The notes: generated by a model not told the origin, from the letters alone. A DNA stretch of 64,000 nucleotides from Chloroflexus sp. Y-396-1 (GCF_000516515.1 NZ_KI911784.1:4750633-4814632); one strand, 5' to 3'. Shown: positions 38,201 to 47,443, counted from the first letter of the stretch. Numbers and translations: made by a program.

Positions 38201-40630
38201 ATTGCCAATCCCAATCGCCGCCTGATGCGTTAGTGCACGAATGAATTCACTCGCTGCAACATCAAAGTGGCGCGGCTGTTCAGCCAACAGTAGTACCAGA
38301 CCGTACACACTTCCCTGATAAAAAATTGGCGCAGCCAGCGCTGAGTTGGCATCAGGATAGTAGAGTGCCTCACGTTCGTGCTCGGTCAGACCGTCGCTCA
38401 GCGCAATCTCACGGCGAGTCAGAGCTTCCTGGGCAGTCAGGATTGTAAGATCAAGCAGGTTCCCCACCATCTTACTGCGGAGGGGTGGCGTGTAACCAAT
38501 CACTTCAACGATCAAAAAGCTGCTGTTTTCCCCTTCCAGATCGTCATCAGTAAGCTGCGGGAAATGCTCAATTGATACGCTACGGTTGCTGTTGAGCCAA
38601 TTTTGGTCAACCCGTAGCGCAATCAGGCCACGGCTGGCATCGGTTGCACGCAGGGCCTGTTCCAGAACAAACGCCAGAATTTCACTCTGGTTGAGCGTAA
38701 TTGCCAATTGACTGCTGATACGTTGTAGAGCGCGCAATTGCTCAATTCGTCGTCTTAGACTACTATCTACCTGACTAAACCGACTGGCATTCGCGATGGC
38801 ATGGGCTGATTGGTTAGCTAAGATTCCTAGTAACCGTTCATCTTCAGCATTGAAGTCACCTGGCCGGGTTGAAACAAGTTCCAGCGTGCCTAACAACGTA
38901 TCACCAATGCGTAACGGCATTCCCAGATAACTTCGGGCTGGCAGGTCATTGACCAAAGTCAGGCAACCAATATTGTCGAGGACACCGAGCCATGTCGGTG
39001 GTTGGGTAAGATCGTCGATCCGTAGCGGCCGTTGGTGGCGGACCAACCAGGAACTGAGTGCGTCACTTTCTGCACCTACCTGACAGGATAGCATGTGCTG
39101 ATACGCTACCCGCAGTTGCTGATAACGTTCGTCAAAGAGGGTGATGCGCCCACCGCTAAACTGGATCAGCTTTGCTGCACTGGTTAACGTTGCTTCAAAG
39201 GTTTCCTCGAGAGAAAGATCAGCAGCGAGAAGCTGGCTGATTTGTTGTAAACGCTCTAACTCACCCGCTCGTTGCTGAAGCGCATCGTAGAGTCGACGGT
39301 TCTGTACCGTCGTAGCAATCTGCGCACTCAGAACTTGCAACAGATTTCTTTCAATCTGATCAAGCACATACCCTGCCGTGGGGTAGCCGATGGTCATCAA
39401 GCCGACGAATTGTTCTTTTCCTCGTAAGGGAACGACCCACACACTGTGACAGCCGGCCGCAATAGCGTGACTGACAATGGGGTTATTGCCATCGGTATCC
39501 AAACCTTCAGCAACTGTCATCAGCGTTGGCTCATTGCGGGCACTTATCTGTTGCAGCTCTGGGGTAAGCGGTATGTGCGTCGAATGCAGTGAAGCCGCCT
39601 CGCGTTCGCTGTACACAGCAATGGTTTGCGCAGAATCAGGTCGTTCTGGATCGATCAGGTAGACGGCACCAAAATCAGCATTGAGCGCTATAGCGATATT
39701 TTCAATTGCGCGAGCGATCGTCTCTTCGATGACCAGCCCTGAACCAATTTCGAGACTGTTCTCATACAGCACAAACAGTTCACGAGCATGACGACTTTCA
39801 TGCTGCTGAAGGGCGGTAGCGTGCAGTAACAATGCCAGCGGTCGCGCCAATGAGTGAATAGTTTGCGCTGCTTCAGGACCGGGATGGACAAGAAGTAACA
39901 ATCCTACCAGTTCGATCCCAACTGTTAATGGTTCAACCAGCAGCGGCCATTCGCCCGCTGTGTTGCGCCGTTGCAGACGGCTGTACCAAACACCCTGCTG
40001 CGTCGTTTGGAATGTTATCGCCCGAACAATTGTTTCATTGTCGCTAATAGCTAATTGTGGTGGGAAAATCGTGTCACCAGCACTACTGACTGCTCTGACC
40101 AACAATTGCTCATTAAAGTTGAGCCAGTAGAGGGCAAGAGCTTTCGTCGGCAAGAGTGCACAGGCATCTCGGCATAACCGCTCGAGGACAACATTCGTAT
40201 CACCCACGCCGATATGTTCGAGCGTGGCGTAGCCAAGACTGCGCAACTGTTCAATCCGCTCGTTGATACGTGCACGGTACCAGATCGCCAGCAGCGTCGT
40301 AATTTGAGTGGTAAGTGCAGCCGTAAACCCCGCTTCAAACGTTGCTGATAGCGTCAGCCGACCATAAAGGTGGGTAGCATCGCGCAATTCAAGCCCATAT
40401 CCGTTTGCCGGCGCTTCGCCCCAGGTGATAGTGGCAAGTTCCTGTTCATCAGCCAGCAAGGTTAAGCGGCCTCCCACACCGAGATACCGTTCCAGAACTT
40501 CACCGATAAATCCGCCCAAGACGGTCGGCTCGGTCTGTCCCAAAGGTTGCTGGCTGTATAAGGCAAGTTGTGCAAGGAGTTCCCAACCTTGGGTTGGTGC
40601 TGCGGTAACTGTTGTCTCCATAGATGACAC
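32258..40630 (-). CDS. Giant multi-GAF sensor histidine kinase
   Basis: 2790 residues without transmembrane segments, so it is cytoplasmic. After a degenerate N-terminal region, about thirteen GAF modules follow in tandem (roughly residues 150-2410), each ending in an ANQ-type helix (ANQAAIAIEN, ANQLALGVQNARL and similar) and linked by short coiled coils. A longer coiled coil (DMRVRERTAELEQATRL) precedes the last GAF. Then come a PAS domain (~2415-2550), HisKA with phosphoacceptor His2562 in SHELRTPLTAIKGY, and a HATPase domain with NLFSNAVKYT (N box), VEDTGVGM (G1), FRPF (F) and GGTGLGLS (G2). All catalytic boxes are intact. GTG start at 40630 with AGGAG 5 bases upstream. The response regulator gene lies 87 bases upstream, the obvious partner. 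Confidence 0.95.
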   Translation of the reverse strand: MSSMETTVTAAPTQGWELLAQLALYSQQPLGQTEPTVLGGFIGEVLERYLGVGGRLTLLADEQELATITWGEAPANGYGLELRDATHLYGRLTLSATFEAGFTAALTTQITTLLAIWYRARINERIEQLRSLGYATLEHIGVGDTNVVLERLCRDACALLPTKALALYWLNFNEQLLVRAVSSAGDTIFPPQLAISDNETIVRAITFQTTQQGVWYSRLQRRNTAGEWPLLVEPLTVGIELVGLLLLVHPGPEAAQTIHSLARPLALLLHATALQQHESRHARELFVLYENSLEIGSGLVIEETIARAIENIAIALNADFGAVYLIDPERPDSAQTIAVYSEREAASLHSTHIPLTPELQQISARNEPTLMTVAEGLDTDGNNPIVSHAIAAGCHSVWVVPLRGKEQFVGLMTIGYPTAGYVLDQIERNLLQVLSAQIATTVQNRRLYDALQQRAGELERLQQISQLLAADLSLEETFEATLTSAAKLIQFSGGRITLFDERYQQLRVAYQHMLSCQVGAESDALSSWLVRHQRPLRIDDLTQPPTWLGVLDNIGCLTLVNDLPARSYLGMPLRIGDTLLGTLELVSTRPGDFNAEDERLLGILANQSAHAIANASRFSQVDSSLRRRIEQLRALQRISSQLAITLNQSEILAFVLEQALRATDASRGLIALRVDQNWLNSNRSVSIEHFPQLTDDDLEGENSSFLIVEVIGYTPPLRSKMVGNLLDLTILTAQEALTRREIALSDGLTEHEREALYYPDANSALAAPIFYQGSVYGLVLLLAEQPRHFDVAASEFIRALTHQAAIGIGNAQHYLELEHMAKILQRRADILNDVLEIGQAMRADQPLSSLLEQIGYSIIEAIGLRTVLFCLIRLDDPQHLYLEAAAGIPLAEMAQLATHPLDIVLATRYLDPRFRLGRAYFIPEEEAHKLEQGFDTGIFDYHPFSEARSAGEWQLDDRLCIPLYSTEGTLLGIIFASDTENRQRPTAREIEPLEIFANQAAIAIENHLLLREARDRAEEMAALFHVGAALTSTVDFDTLLQRVYQEIVAFLGTPDFFYIASYDAEQETVRFELFKQHGEDLSEYVKQVIPKSGLIAKVIDESQPLRIDDLLVSEFRAQAHILVSEAQQVRSWLGIPLISQGHVIGVLSVQSNTPKAFHDRTLRFLVALANQLAIALENARLFAERERRIIELNSINRIGQIIASTLDPKQMLRDVHRHLQTFLSLDSFVAILYDPENGEMTLCYEVDEGVESFTEYRQPPVPGSLTEHIIRTRQPLQFFDLSTEREQAGFHFQPISFGSNRRSASWLGVPLLIGEQTVVGVLAVMSYTPGLYRERERAFLTTIANQLALGVQNARLLEQAQAQVEQLAIVNRVAAATNALTDLKAIYQEIVNAMAAATGVDQARMVIYDRASGYAPAVAEYVHSGILDQLRIQLFDNPSVDWLDREKRPLVSEDAQNDPLFAPSHPTFRALDIRSIGIIPIILNDEVIGAVGLDFVGRHGTFSPQALELCQTIANQTSIAIARARATAEAQRSAEATRQKVRELSTLLDAARILSSLLRPQEVLNKLLELVSRQLNVTTVALWTISEGNVLTPAALDGIPAEQARTMRVPIGQGFTGRVAETGQPLIIEDVNELGGSLYPNYQRRNNLISFMGVPVIYREQIIGVLSVMTNYRRQFTNDEMLLLVGLADQAAIALENARLFEEREQRIAELSIINRISAAVNASLDIYELIERLHQGIGEIIDTSTSLIGLYDEVTNTISYPIAYDRGKRLVLEPRPLGGGTNGWVIRNRRPLLLSTAAAARAMGLVIDQGRIGDEEAVEESYLVVPIIYGDQVLGVINIQSYTPHAFDENDLRFVTTVTNQAAVALNNARLFSEIRQNAAEMSTLFEVSQNLSGTLEPDTILMLLADAAVRLLRAELGAVLRLDRRRNIERQVLIDGVEFRDDVQIDFRRDGLTAALLRRDQPIAISDLADFENGDHHALKWGVRSALGIAVGPLEERLAVIWVGMRRPYEWTAHQISLLSILANQAAQALKSAQLFANEQKRRHQADMLREVAQSFTSTLALNEIQTLVLTQLQRIIPYDDAAMLLRDEGYGDLRVVETRGFGAEQTLVSRIALEDSSLFQTMAIEQQPVFIANTWLDPRFNELRRLGWRDGSWIGAPLLVDNELVGVLTISAREPDSYDEEALAVAFTVASQASQAIQNARLFDQISNLAADLDMRVRERTAELEQATRLLSEEKERLEAVNRITLELTTQLDLNLIIQRALELTSESIGVERGSLMLRDPTTNDLVCRAILKGRGQAEIANIPLRFSDGTEGLAGWIIQHLEPVNIPDVERDPRWIKEAGRAEKVCSVAGVPLQTSDTAIGVLILSSPERQYFSDSQMNLLGTIASVVAAAVNNAQLYSYINDLALRNAVLLEEQREETSKSAAVFRSMSEGVIVLDPQQHVTLFNPAAEQVLEIAADDLLHQPLSHLAEIGHDEASRRRAQTIYNGIVQGLRRMRETQKIFSTSIDLTDPSQVIAVNIAPVRSPDGQHYGEVVVLRDITREIEADKEKRQFISDVSHELRTPLTAIKGYVDVLLLTASLNLTPDQISYLTIIKNNTNRLRALIEDILEFSRPDSKKKLTFTQVDIPTVIEEVVQSLRLEYERKGMNVRIEASPSLPPVTADQKRVSQIIFNLFSNAVKYTYEGGSITVRAFLNRANMMQIEVEDTGVGMSPEQLKKLFRPFYRADNPLRDIAGGTGLGLSIAKQLVEMHGGEIWVTSELGKGSTFAFAIPLQQTVSGTSDEGVEV

Positions 40631-40717
40631 TATCGCTCCTGCCAGCGTGTCTGTACTGCACTGGTGACTACGTAAGCATAAACGAAACGCAGAACGACAT
40701 TTGGTAATGAAAACAGG

Positions 40718-41668
40718 CTAGCCAGCAGAGCGACCGTAGACGGCAAAACTACGTTTGCCTTGCTCACGCGCCTGAATGAGTGCTCGTTGACGCACCTCTT
40801 CAGAAATCTCGCTCAGCTCACGAATATCGGCAAAGGGACCATCATCCTGCGTCAGCACACCAATTGAGAGCGACATCAGTGGTGCCTGCCGGGTCTCGCC
40901 GGTATCATCAACAAACTCAATGTAGCCCTGTTTCCGGTGGCGATAGTTATAGTGCAGACCTATTTCCTCGTCAAAACGAGTAATGATCCGCTCACAGATC
41001 GCACGACTGCGCTCAGGGATGGTAGTGATGAGGAACGATTGACCAACCGACTGCTGGCCGATGAACTCTTCATTTCCCCCCAGTTCACTCACCACTTCGT
41101 TGAGCATAAGGGCAACGAAGCGCAGAACATCTTCGCCAACGACTGAACCGTACACACCGGTAAATGTTTCAAAGCCGTTAATATGGACATTGATCAACGC
41201 CCAGCTTGATGCTGTCAGCAACTGTCGAAGCTGTTCGTTTAGTAATTCAGCCGTTGGCAAGTTGGTCACCGGATGGAGTTGGTTACGACGACGAGCTTCT
41301 TCGAGCTGATTCCTGACGATAGTATGAACCTCTTCAATGTCAAAGGGCTTGACGATGTAGTATTGAGCCTGTACTTCGCCAAGGCCAATCAGCCGATCAC
41401 GTCGCTCACCACGTGCCGTTAGAAAGATGATTGGAATGTGACGGGTTCGTGGACTGGCGCGCAGAGCACGACCAACATCATAGCCTTCCATATCAGGGAG
41501 ATTGACGTCGAGCAGAGCCAGATTGGGAGGTGTTTTACTACAAATCTCAAGCGCCTGCTGCCCACGAAGCGCTGTATAGACTTCATACCCTTGCGCGGTG
41601 AAGTAGATCTTTAGCAAGCTAGAGATGTCTGGCTGGTCCTCAACAACGAGGATGCGTTCTTTGCTCAC
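40718..41668 (-). CDS. Response regulator with degenerate GGDEF-like output domain
   Basis: 316 residues. The receiver domain (~1-120) is complete: acidic pocket VVEDQPD, phosphoacceptor Asp54 in ALLDVNLPDMEGYD, conserved Thr in FLTARG and Lys107 in IVKPFD. Residues ~130-310 have the layout of a GGDEF domain (HPVTNLPTAELLNEQL where DxLTGLPNR would be), but the GGDEF signature itself is replaced by a VGQSFLI segment, so diguanylate cyclase activity is not expected. GTG start with AGGAGA 7 bases upstream. It sits between the hexapeptide-repeat protein and the giant kinase, all on the same strand; it is the likely phosphoacceptor of that kinase. Confidence 0.9.
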   Translation of the reverse strand: MSKERILVVEDQPDISSLLKIYFTAQGYEVYTALRGQQALEICSKTPPNLALLDVNLPDMEGYDVGRALRASPRTRHIPIIFLTARGERRDRLIGLGEVQAQYYIVKPFDIEEVHTIVRNQLEEARRRNQLHPVTNLPTAELLNEQLRQLLTASSWALINVHINGFETFTGVYGSVVGEDVLRFVALMLNEVVSELGGNEEFIGQQSVGQSFLITTIPERSRAICERIITRFDEEIGLHYNYRHRKQGYIEFVDDTGETRQAPLMSLSIGVLTQDDGPFADIRELSEISEEVRQRALIQAREQGKRSFAVYGRSAG

Positions 41669-41694
41669 AGCGATTTCTCCTCGCGAAGTGGCGG

Positions 41695-43185
41695 TTACAA
41701 CCGCTGACTCGCACTGATATGCTCGGATAGGCGACTGTTTTCATGTTTTGTGCGAATAGTCATCATTGATCGCGATGTTTCACCTTCTGCTGATGGACTA
41801 ACATCCGGTCGCGCCGGATCGTAGTAGACATTCGGCCAGTGATAGATGATTCGACGTGGCTCGCCAGTTGTCTCATCAATATCGTTTAGATCGTGGCCGG
41901 GCACCGTCTTCCGAATCAGATTCTGTTCGTTGTCAAAGATTATAACAGCATTTGATTCTATCATGCGACCAGGGTAGACGACAAATCCACTACCCAACTT
42001 CACGTTATGCCCCACTGCTGAGCCGAGCACCGGCATATTGACTTCGACCGGTACACCCTCGTGAATAATTTTAATCGGTTCACCCTGCAAGTTGAAGTCA
42101 GTAAAGACGTTGTTGGCGCCGATGAAGGTGTTCCGTCCCACCACACAGAGCTGCAAAGTGCTGTTTTGGGCGACCATGCTGTTTTCCATCAACACCGTCA
42201 TAAAAAGACCGGCATTAAACGGGAGGAAGCAGCGATCGCTTACCACACTGAGCATGATTTGTGATCCCTGCATGATATTGACATTGTTTCCAATATAGCT
42301 GTTAGCTATTACCACACCTGGACCAATGTAGACATCATCACCGATCACGGTAGGGCCGTGAATGATAGCAGTGGGATCAATCGAGCAGCGTTTCCCAACT
42401 TTCACTAGTGCTCGCGACGCAAGAAAATGGTTACGCCATTGCTCTTCCAAGGGATTAATCTTCTCCCAGAAGGCTTTGAGCGCGAAAGCTATTTTACCTG
42501 GAAACAGCCGCCAGTCTTCAGCCGTCCACCGCAAAATATTTTGCAAGCGAGCTTTGCTCATCCGCACATCGAGTGCGGCGGCCCATGAAAAGACCCCCAT
42601 CAAGATGTTGGCCATCAAGACGTGGAGCCAGCTCTCGATGGAAACGAAAGCGCGGATCGGGATTTGATAGGTCAGATCGCCCTTATGGGCCATGTAGCTT
42701 GGGATACGGTAATAGCCCATCTCGTGGCTTAGCGTGTCGATGACGAGCGGCTGAACCTGCGAGAGATCGTTACATCCAGCGGGCAGATAGTACAGATCGG
42801 CAACGTAATAATCGCCTACCCGGCGAATATGGCGTGAGAGCTGCGTAGCGTGACGCTCAATACTGGGATCCCCCTTCTGGCCGGTTGCCGGATTGGTAGC
42901 CTTAAATGCGATTTGAGCTGGCGTACCACGCATGCGAGCTTCACGGATGAAGGTATCGATCAGCTCTGCGTTGAAAAAAAGGTTATCACGATAGACGATG
43001 CGTTCATCTACCGCCGCTATCTCGGCTACCTCACTCAGATGATCGATTTCAGTCGCACCTTTGCCATACGTCTTCAACAAATCGCGCTGCAAAAGCCAGA
43101 GTGGCTTATTGAGAATGCGCAGATCACGAGCAGGCTCAGCGAAGGGCGGTATGATCGTTGGATCGCGTAGAATAATCCGCTCCAT
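41695..43185 (-). CDS. Hexapeptide-repeat (LbH) protein, multidomain, function unknown
   Basis: 496 residues from the ATG at 43185, supported by AAAGGA 8 bases upstream. The N-terminal ~280 residues have no family I recognise; a hydrophobic stretch near residues 195-220 (SWLHVLMANILMGVFSW) may anchor the protein to the membrane. Residues ~280-420 form a left-handed beta-helix with hexapeptide repeats (IHGPTVIGDDVYIGPGVVIA, NSYIGNNVNIMQGSQI, GSAVGHNVKLGSGFVVYPG), as in acyl- or nucleotidyl-transferases and gamma-carbonic anhydrases. Acyl- or sugar-transferase activity is possible but not shown. It is the first gene of the likely unit LbH - response regulator - kinase - hydrolase; the regulator starts 26 bases after its stop. 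Confidence 0.7.
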   Translation of the reverse strand: MERIILRDPTIIPPFAEPARDLRILNKPLWLLQRDLLKTYGKGATEIDHLSEVAEIAAVDERIVYRDNLFFNAELIDTFIREARMRGTPAQIAFKATNPATGQKGDPSIERHATQLSRHIRRVGDYYVADLYYLPAGCNDLSQVQPLVIDTLSHEMGYYRIPSYMAHKGDLTYQIPIRAFVSIESWLHVLMANILMGVFSWAAALDVRMSKARLQNILRWTAEDWRLFPGKIAFALKAFWEKINPLEEQWRNHFLASRALVKVGKRCSIDPTAIIHGPTVIGDDVYIGPGVVIANSYIGNNVNIMQGSQIMLSVVSDRCFLPFNAGLFMTVLMENSMVAQNSTLQLCVVGRNTFIGANNVFTDFNLQGEPIKIIHEGVPVEVNMPVLGSAVGHNVKLGSGFVVYPGRMIESNAVIIFDNEQNLIRKTVPGHDLNDIDETTGEPRRIIYHWPNVYYDPARPDVSPSAEGETSRSMMTIRTKHENSRLSEHISASQRL

Positions 43186-43319
43186 CGAACGAGTCCTTTC
43201 TGCCATTGTCGGCACGGAGTGAGTGTATCGTCTGTTGGTACTATAGGTTGTAGCTCCGCTAGACTCAAGGCGGACAGATTACAGTCGGATTACCGCATTT
43301 ACCGCATTAGAATGCCGAC

Positions 43320-46160
43320 TCACTGCAATGGTTTGTTACGCAGACGCTGCCGTAAATAGGTGCCAGTCGGTGAGTCAGGCTGTGCTGCGATAGTTTCCGG
43401 TGATCCGGTACCGATCACATACCCCCCCTTCTCGCCACCTTCTGGGCCTAGTTCAATCACCCAGTCGGCGGCAGCGATCAGATCGAGATGGTGTTCGATA
43501 ACTAGCACCGTATTTCCGGCATCAACTAGTCGTTGTAAGACACCTAGCAATCGTTCGATGTCAGCACTATGGAGACCGGTCGTTGGCTCGTCAAGAATGT
43601 AGAGTGTGTGACCATTTCCCCGTCGACCGAGTTCGGTAGCCAGTTTGATACGCTGGGCTTCGCCACCACTTAAGGTTGGAGCCGGTTGCCCCAATTTGAG
43701 ATAATCAAGCCCAACGTCGTGTAATGCCTGTAATCGTTCGGCTATTGACGGCACACGGGCGAAGAATTCAAGCGCTTCGGCAACCGTTAGATCGAGCACC
43801 TCTGCAATATTGAGTCCACGATAACGAATATCCAACGTCTCTCTATTGTACCGTGTTCCACCGCAAACGTCACATGGAACAAACAGATCGGGCAAAAATT
43901 GCATCTCAACTTGAATCAACCCTTCACCGGCACAGTGTTCGCAGCGTCCGCCTTTAACGTTGAAACTGAAGCGAGTCGCATCATAACCGCGCGCTTTTGC
44001 CTCGTTGGTAGCAGCAAACAGTTGTCTGATTTGATCAAAAATACGACTGTACGTAGCTGGATTTGAGCGTGGAGTGCGCCCAATCGGACTCTGATCCACC
44101 ACAATCATCCGTTCGAGATGTTCGTAACCGAGCAGAGCATCGTGTTCGCCGGCCCGCATGTGACTGTTGTGCAGCAACTGACTCAAGCGTGGGGCTAGGG
44201 TGTCCATCACTAGGGTGCTTTTACCACTACCGCTCACGCCACTGAAAACGACGAAACAGCCAAGAGGAATGCGCACATCGATATTCTTGAGATTGTTGGC
44301 ACGACAACCACGCAATTCAAGCCAGCGTCCCTGCGTCGGTCGTCGTTGGGCAGGGATCGGTATGCGCCGCTGCCCCCCGAGATACTGACCGGTTAACGAG
44401 CGGGGGCATGCTATCACGTCGTTCAGGCTACCGCTTACCAACACTTCACCACCATGCGGTCCGGCTCCTGGGCCAATGTCAACGATCCAATCAGCAGCAC
44501 GGATGGTCGCTTCATCGTGTTCGACGACAATCACAGTATTGCCGAGGTCGCGTAATTGCAGCAGCGTGTTTAGCAGGCGGTCGTGATCGCGTGGATGGAG
44601 ACCACTACTGGGTTCGTCGAGCACGTACAGAACCCCTGACAAGCCGGCTCCAAGCTGGGTCGCCAGGCGTACTCGTTGCAGTTCACCACCGCTGAGCGTC
44701 ATAACCGTGCGGTCGAGAGTCAGATATGCCAGCCCCACTTCTTGCAAAAAGCGCAAACGCTGCGTAATCTCGTGCACGATAGGGCGCGCAATTGTTTGCT
44801 CGTGCGGACGAAGCTGCGCTTGTTCGTGGAGCTGGTTTGCCCATTGCAAAGCTGCACCGATAGTCATGTGGTGAATGTCGGCGATGGAGTGACCGGCGAT
44901 CAAAACCGAGCGTACTTCTGGACGCAGACGGGTGCCGTTACAGGTCGGACAGGTGCGGGGTGTCGTGTACTGCTCGAGTGGCGATGACTCACCGGTGGCA
45001 CGTTGCTCGGTTAAACGACGCCGCAGGTTTGGGATGACGCCCTCGAAATCGGTCTCGATACTACGCATTTGACCACGGAGGTGATACTGTAAGGTCATCG
45101 GTTCACCACCGGTACCGTACAACAGAGCGCCAAGGAGTTCAGGGCGAAGAGTACGCACCGGTGTATTCGGGTCAATGTTAAAATGAGCAGCAAAGGAGCG
45201 CAAGACATCACGATAATACTCGCTCTCACGCCAGGGGACGATTGCTTCAAGCAGCGGTTGATCACGATCAGGGATCACCAGTGCTGGATCGATCTCCGGC
45301 ACGACTCCAAGACCATGACAGGCGGCACAGGCTCCCTGGGGGGTGTTAAACGAAAAGTCACGCGGCTCAAGCTTGCTCAGTTCAAGCGGGCCGTGTTGGG
45401 GGCAAGTGTAGTGTTCACTGAGAAACTGCTCTTCCCCATCAACGACGTGAATGATTAATTGACCACCGCTCAATTTCAGCGCGGTCTCTACCGAATCGGC
45501 AACCCGCACCCGATCAAGCGCCGGTGTCCCGTCGGCAGTTTGGCGAATGATTAGTCGATCAACAACGGCTTCAATCGTATGCGAGCGATATTTCTCTAGC
45601 CGGATTGGTTCATCGAGATCGTGGACAACACCGTCGATGCGGGCGCGCACGAAACCGCGCCGACGAATATCGTTTAGCACTGCCTCACTCTCGCCAGGCA
45701 CCGGCGCCAGTAACAACAGACGCTGCCCTGCCGGTCGATTGACAATCAGATCGACCATCTGTTGCGGGGTATAACGGCGCAACGGGGTCTGACAATGTGG
45801 ACAATGAGGCTGTCCGATTCGGGCAAAGAGGAGGCGTAAAAAGTCGTAGATCTCAGTGATGGTGCCAACCGTAGAGCGCGGATTGCGCGCACCACCTTTT
45901 TGATCAATAGCTATAGCCGGTGATAATCCTTCGATCAGATCGACATCGGGTTTCTCAAGTTGCCCAAGCAATTGACGGGCATACACCGACAGGCTTTCGA
46001 CATAGCGACGTTGCCCTTCGGCGAAGATGGTGTCGAATGCCAGTGAACTTTTACCGGAACCAGAAACTCCAGTGATAACCACGAATTTGCCACGCGGAAT
46101 ATCAAGATCGATCTGTTTCAGGTTATGAGTGCGGGCGCCGCGGATACGAATCCAGCTCAT
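43320..46160 (-). CDS. uvrA: Excinuclease ABC subunit A
   Basis: 946 residues, full length. DNA damage sensor of nucleotide excision repair. Two ABC ATPase halves are seen: Walker [15 protein letters not shown] (~32-45) and [14 protein letters not shown], signatures [16 protein letters not shown] and [16 protein letters not shown], Walker [15 protein letters not shown] and [14 protein letters not shown]. Zinc-finger cysteines are intact ([16 protein letters not shown] ... CDVCGGTRY). The conserved N-terminus [20 protein letters not shown] sets the start at 46160; a longer frame adds 28 non-conserved residues. Flanked upstream by tRNA-Thr. Confidence 0.98.
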   Translation of the reverse strand: MSWIRIRGARTHNLKQIDLDIPRGKFVVITGVSGSGKSSLAFDTIFAEGQRRYVESLSVYARQLLGQLEKPDVDLIEGLSPAIAIDQKGGARNPRSTVGTITEIYDFLRLLFARIGQPHCPHCQTPLRRYTPQQMVDLIVNRPAGQRLLLLAPVPGESEAVLNDIRRRGFVRARIDGVVHDLDEPIRLEKYRSHTIEAVVDRLIIRQTADGTPALDRVRVADSVETALKLSGGQLIIHVVDGEEQFLSEHYTCPQHGPLELSKLEPRDFSFNTPQGACAACHGLGVVPEIDPALVIPDRDQPLLEAIVPWRESEYYRDVLRSFAAHFNIDPNTPVRTLRPELLGALLYGTGGEPMTLQYHLRGQMRSIETDFEGVIPNLRRRLTEQRATGESSPLEQYTTPRTCPTCNGTRLRPEVRSVLIAGHSIADIHHMTIGAALQWANQLHEQAQLRPHEQTIARPIVHEITQRLRFLQEVGLAYLTLDRTVMTLSGGELQRVRLATQLGAGLSGVLYVLDEPSSGLHPRDHDRLLNTLLQLRDLGNTVIVVEHDEATIRAADWIVDIGPGAGPHGGEVLVSGSLNDVIACPRSLTGQYLGGQRRIPIPAQRRPTQGRWLELRGCRANNLKNIDVRIPLGCFVVFSGVSGSGKSTLVMDTLAPRLSQLLHNSHMRAGEHDALLGYEHLERMIVVDQSPIGRTPRSNPATYSRIFDQIRQLFAATNEAKARGYDATRFSFNVKGGRCEHCAGEGLIQVEMQFLPDLFVPCDVCGGTRYNRETLDIRYRGLNIAEVLDLTVAEALEFFARVPSIAERLQALHDVGLDYLKLGQPAPTLSGGEAQRIKLATELGRRGNGHTLYILDEPTTGLHSADIERLLGVLQRLVDAGNTVLVIEHHLDLIAAADWVIELGPEGGEKGGYVIGTGSPETIAAQPDSPTGTYLRQRLRNKPLQ

Positions 46161-46261
46161 TGCAGAAATGTACCACCAAACGAGGATACAACGTAAAAAG
46201 CCTGAGACCCACGGGATGACGGACATCACCATGGGTCTCCGCACTGTACAAGCGCGATAAC

Positions 46262-46337
46262 TGGAGCCAATGGCCGGACTCGAACCGGCGACCGGCTGTT
46301 TACGAAACAGCTGCTCTACCGACTGAGCTACATTGGC
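46262..46337 (-). tRNA. tRNA-Thr (anticodon CGU)
   Basis: 76 bases with the 3' CCA encoded in the gene. Acceptor stem GCCAATG / CATTGGC, D arm GCTC...GAGC, anticodon stem GCTGT / ACAGC with loop TTCGTAA (anticodon CGU, reading ACG), T arm GCCGG-TTCGAGT-CCGGC, discriminator U. All stems pair. It lies between uvrA and the SDR gene, on the same strand as both, with its own promoter. Confidence 0.97.
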
Positions 46338-46351
46338 TCATTGCCTCTACG

Positions 46352-46380
46352 ATTCTAGTCGAAGAGCAGTGGTTTGTCAA
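46352..46380 (-). promoter_or_regulatory. Promoter of tRNA-Thr
   Basis: On the minus strand, -35 TTGACA (46375-46380) and -10 TAGAAT (46352-46357) are separated by exactly 17 bases, and the tRNA starts 14 bases after the -10. Strong sigma70-type match. Confidence 0.8.
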
Positions 46381-46747
46381 GCAATTGACAGGTTTCATAG
46401 GGTTTTTAGAAATTTTAGTTGAAGGCGCCATGGCGGTGAACGACTGGCCTGCCACAAACAATGAACACCATTTAGCGCCTCTGCATACCCATGTCTCACG
46501 CAGGTGTCGGAAGTACCAGGCCGCTGGCTCGTATTGTGTGGCGTGCAACGGGGCGTCCTCGACGCCTCCTAAGAGCCTAACCGGAATACCCTGTCGCAGA
46601 AGAGGATTCGGTTGGGGCGCAGCGCTGCTGTGCCCGTACATCTATCAGGTTTCATCCGCCGTACCGTGAAGAAAGGAGGCCGGGGAAAGGCGAAGAAACA
46701 CACCTGTTGCGGCACAGACACTGAAAGCGTTGAACGCCCCTAACGTT
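46381..46747. other. Intergenic region between tRNA-Thr promoter and SDR gene
   Basis: No gene is supported on either strand. Fragments GGGTTTTTAGAAATTTTAG (46400-46418) and a purine-rich GAAAGGAGGCCGGGGAAAGGCG stretch near 46670 are reminiscent of the dispersed intergenic repeats elsewhere in the window, but they are too degenerate to assign. Confidence 0.3.
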
Positions 46748-47443
46748 TCACAACCGACCTGCGACATGACCGATAGTCAAATCTTCGACCGTTACATAAG
46801 GTGGCAAAGCAACGATAGCTGCAATTACCGCTGCAACATCGGTTGGTTGCAACATATTGCTACGTGACCAATTGCCGGGAATGGTATCCCAAATTGCGGT
46901 GTCAGTAGCCGCAGGCAAAATCGAACACACTCGAATACCACGTGGTCGCAGTTCTTCACGGATGGCAGCCGCAAAGCCTAGCGCACCGTGTTTGGCAGCT
47001 ACGTAGGCCGACCAACCGGGAAATGCCTGTCTGGCAGCCACTGAGGCGATGTTGATAATCAATCCGCCTTGATCCATCCGAGCACTCGCCGCCTGGGCCA
47101 CCAGGAAGAAACTGGTGAGCTGGGTCCGTAGATGGGACTCCCATTCATCAATGCTGATCGCCGACAGTGGCGCAACCAGCGCACCACCTACGCTATGTAC
47201 GACCACGTCGAGACGTCCTGCACAGGCAGCCTGAGCAACGGTTTTGGAAACTTGATCTGGATCGGTTACATCGCATGGAACCACTAAACAATCGGCGCCA
47301 GCAGTAATTGCCTGATCGGCGATCGTTTCGAGGGCCGCCCGATTGCGGGCAGCCAAGGTCAATCGGGTACCAGGTCTGGCCAAAGCTAAAGCTGTAGCAG
47401 CGCCAATACCGCGTGAGGCACCGGTTATCAGAATCGAACGCAT
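46748..47443 (-). CDS. SDR family NAD(P)-dependent oxidoreductase
   Basis: 231 residues, classical short-chain dehydrogenase. Cofactor motif TGASRGIGAATALAL at residues 7-21; active-site Ser in INIASVAARQ; catalytic Tyr and Lys in WSAYVAAKHG. The basic residues near the glycine motif (ASRG, AARNRAAL) favour NADP(H). Closest in appearance to FabG-like 3-oxoacyl reductases and related carbonyl reductases, but the substrate cannot be told from the sequence. AAAGGATGATTGT precedes the ATG. Monocistronic. Confidence 0.9.
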   Translation of the reverse strand: MRSILITGASRGIGAATALALARPGTRLTLAARNRAALETIADQAITAGADCLVVPCDVTDPDQVSKTVAQAACAGRLDVVVHSVGGALVAPLSAISIDEWESHLRTQLTSFFLVAQAASARMDQGGLIINIASVAARQAFPGWSAYVAAKHGALGFAAAIREELRPRGIRVCSILPAATDTAIWDTIPGNWSRSNMLQPTDVAAVIAAIVALPPYVTVEDLTIGHVAGRL

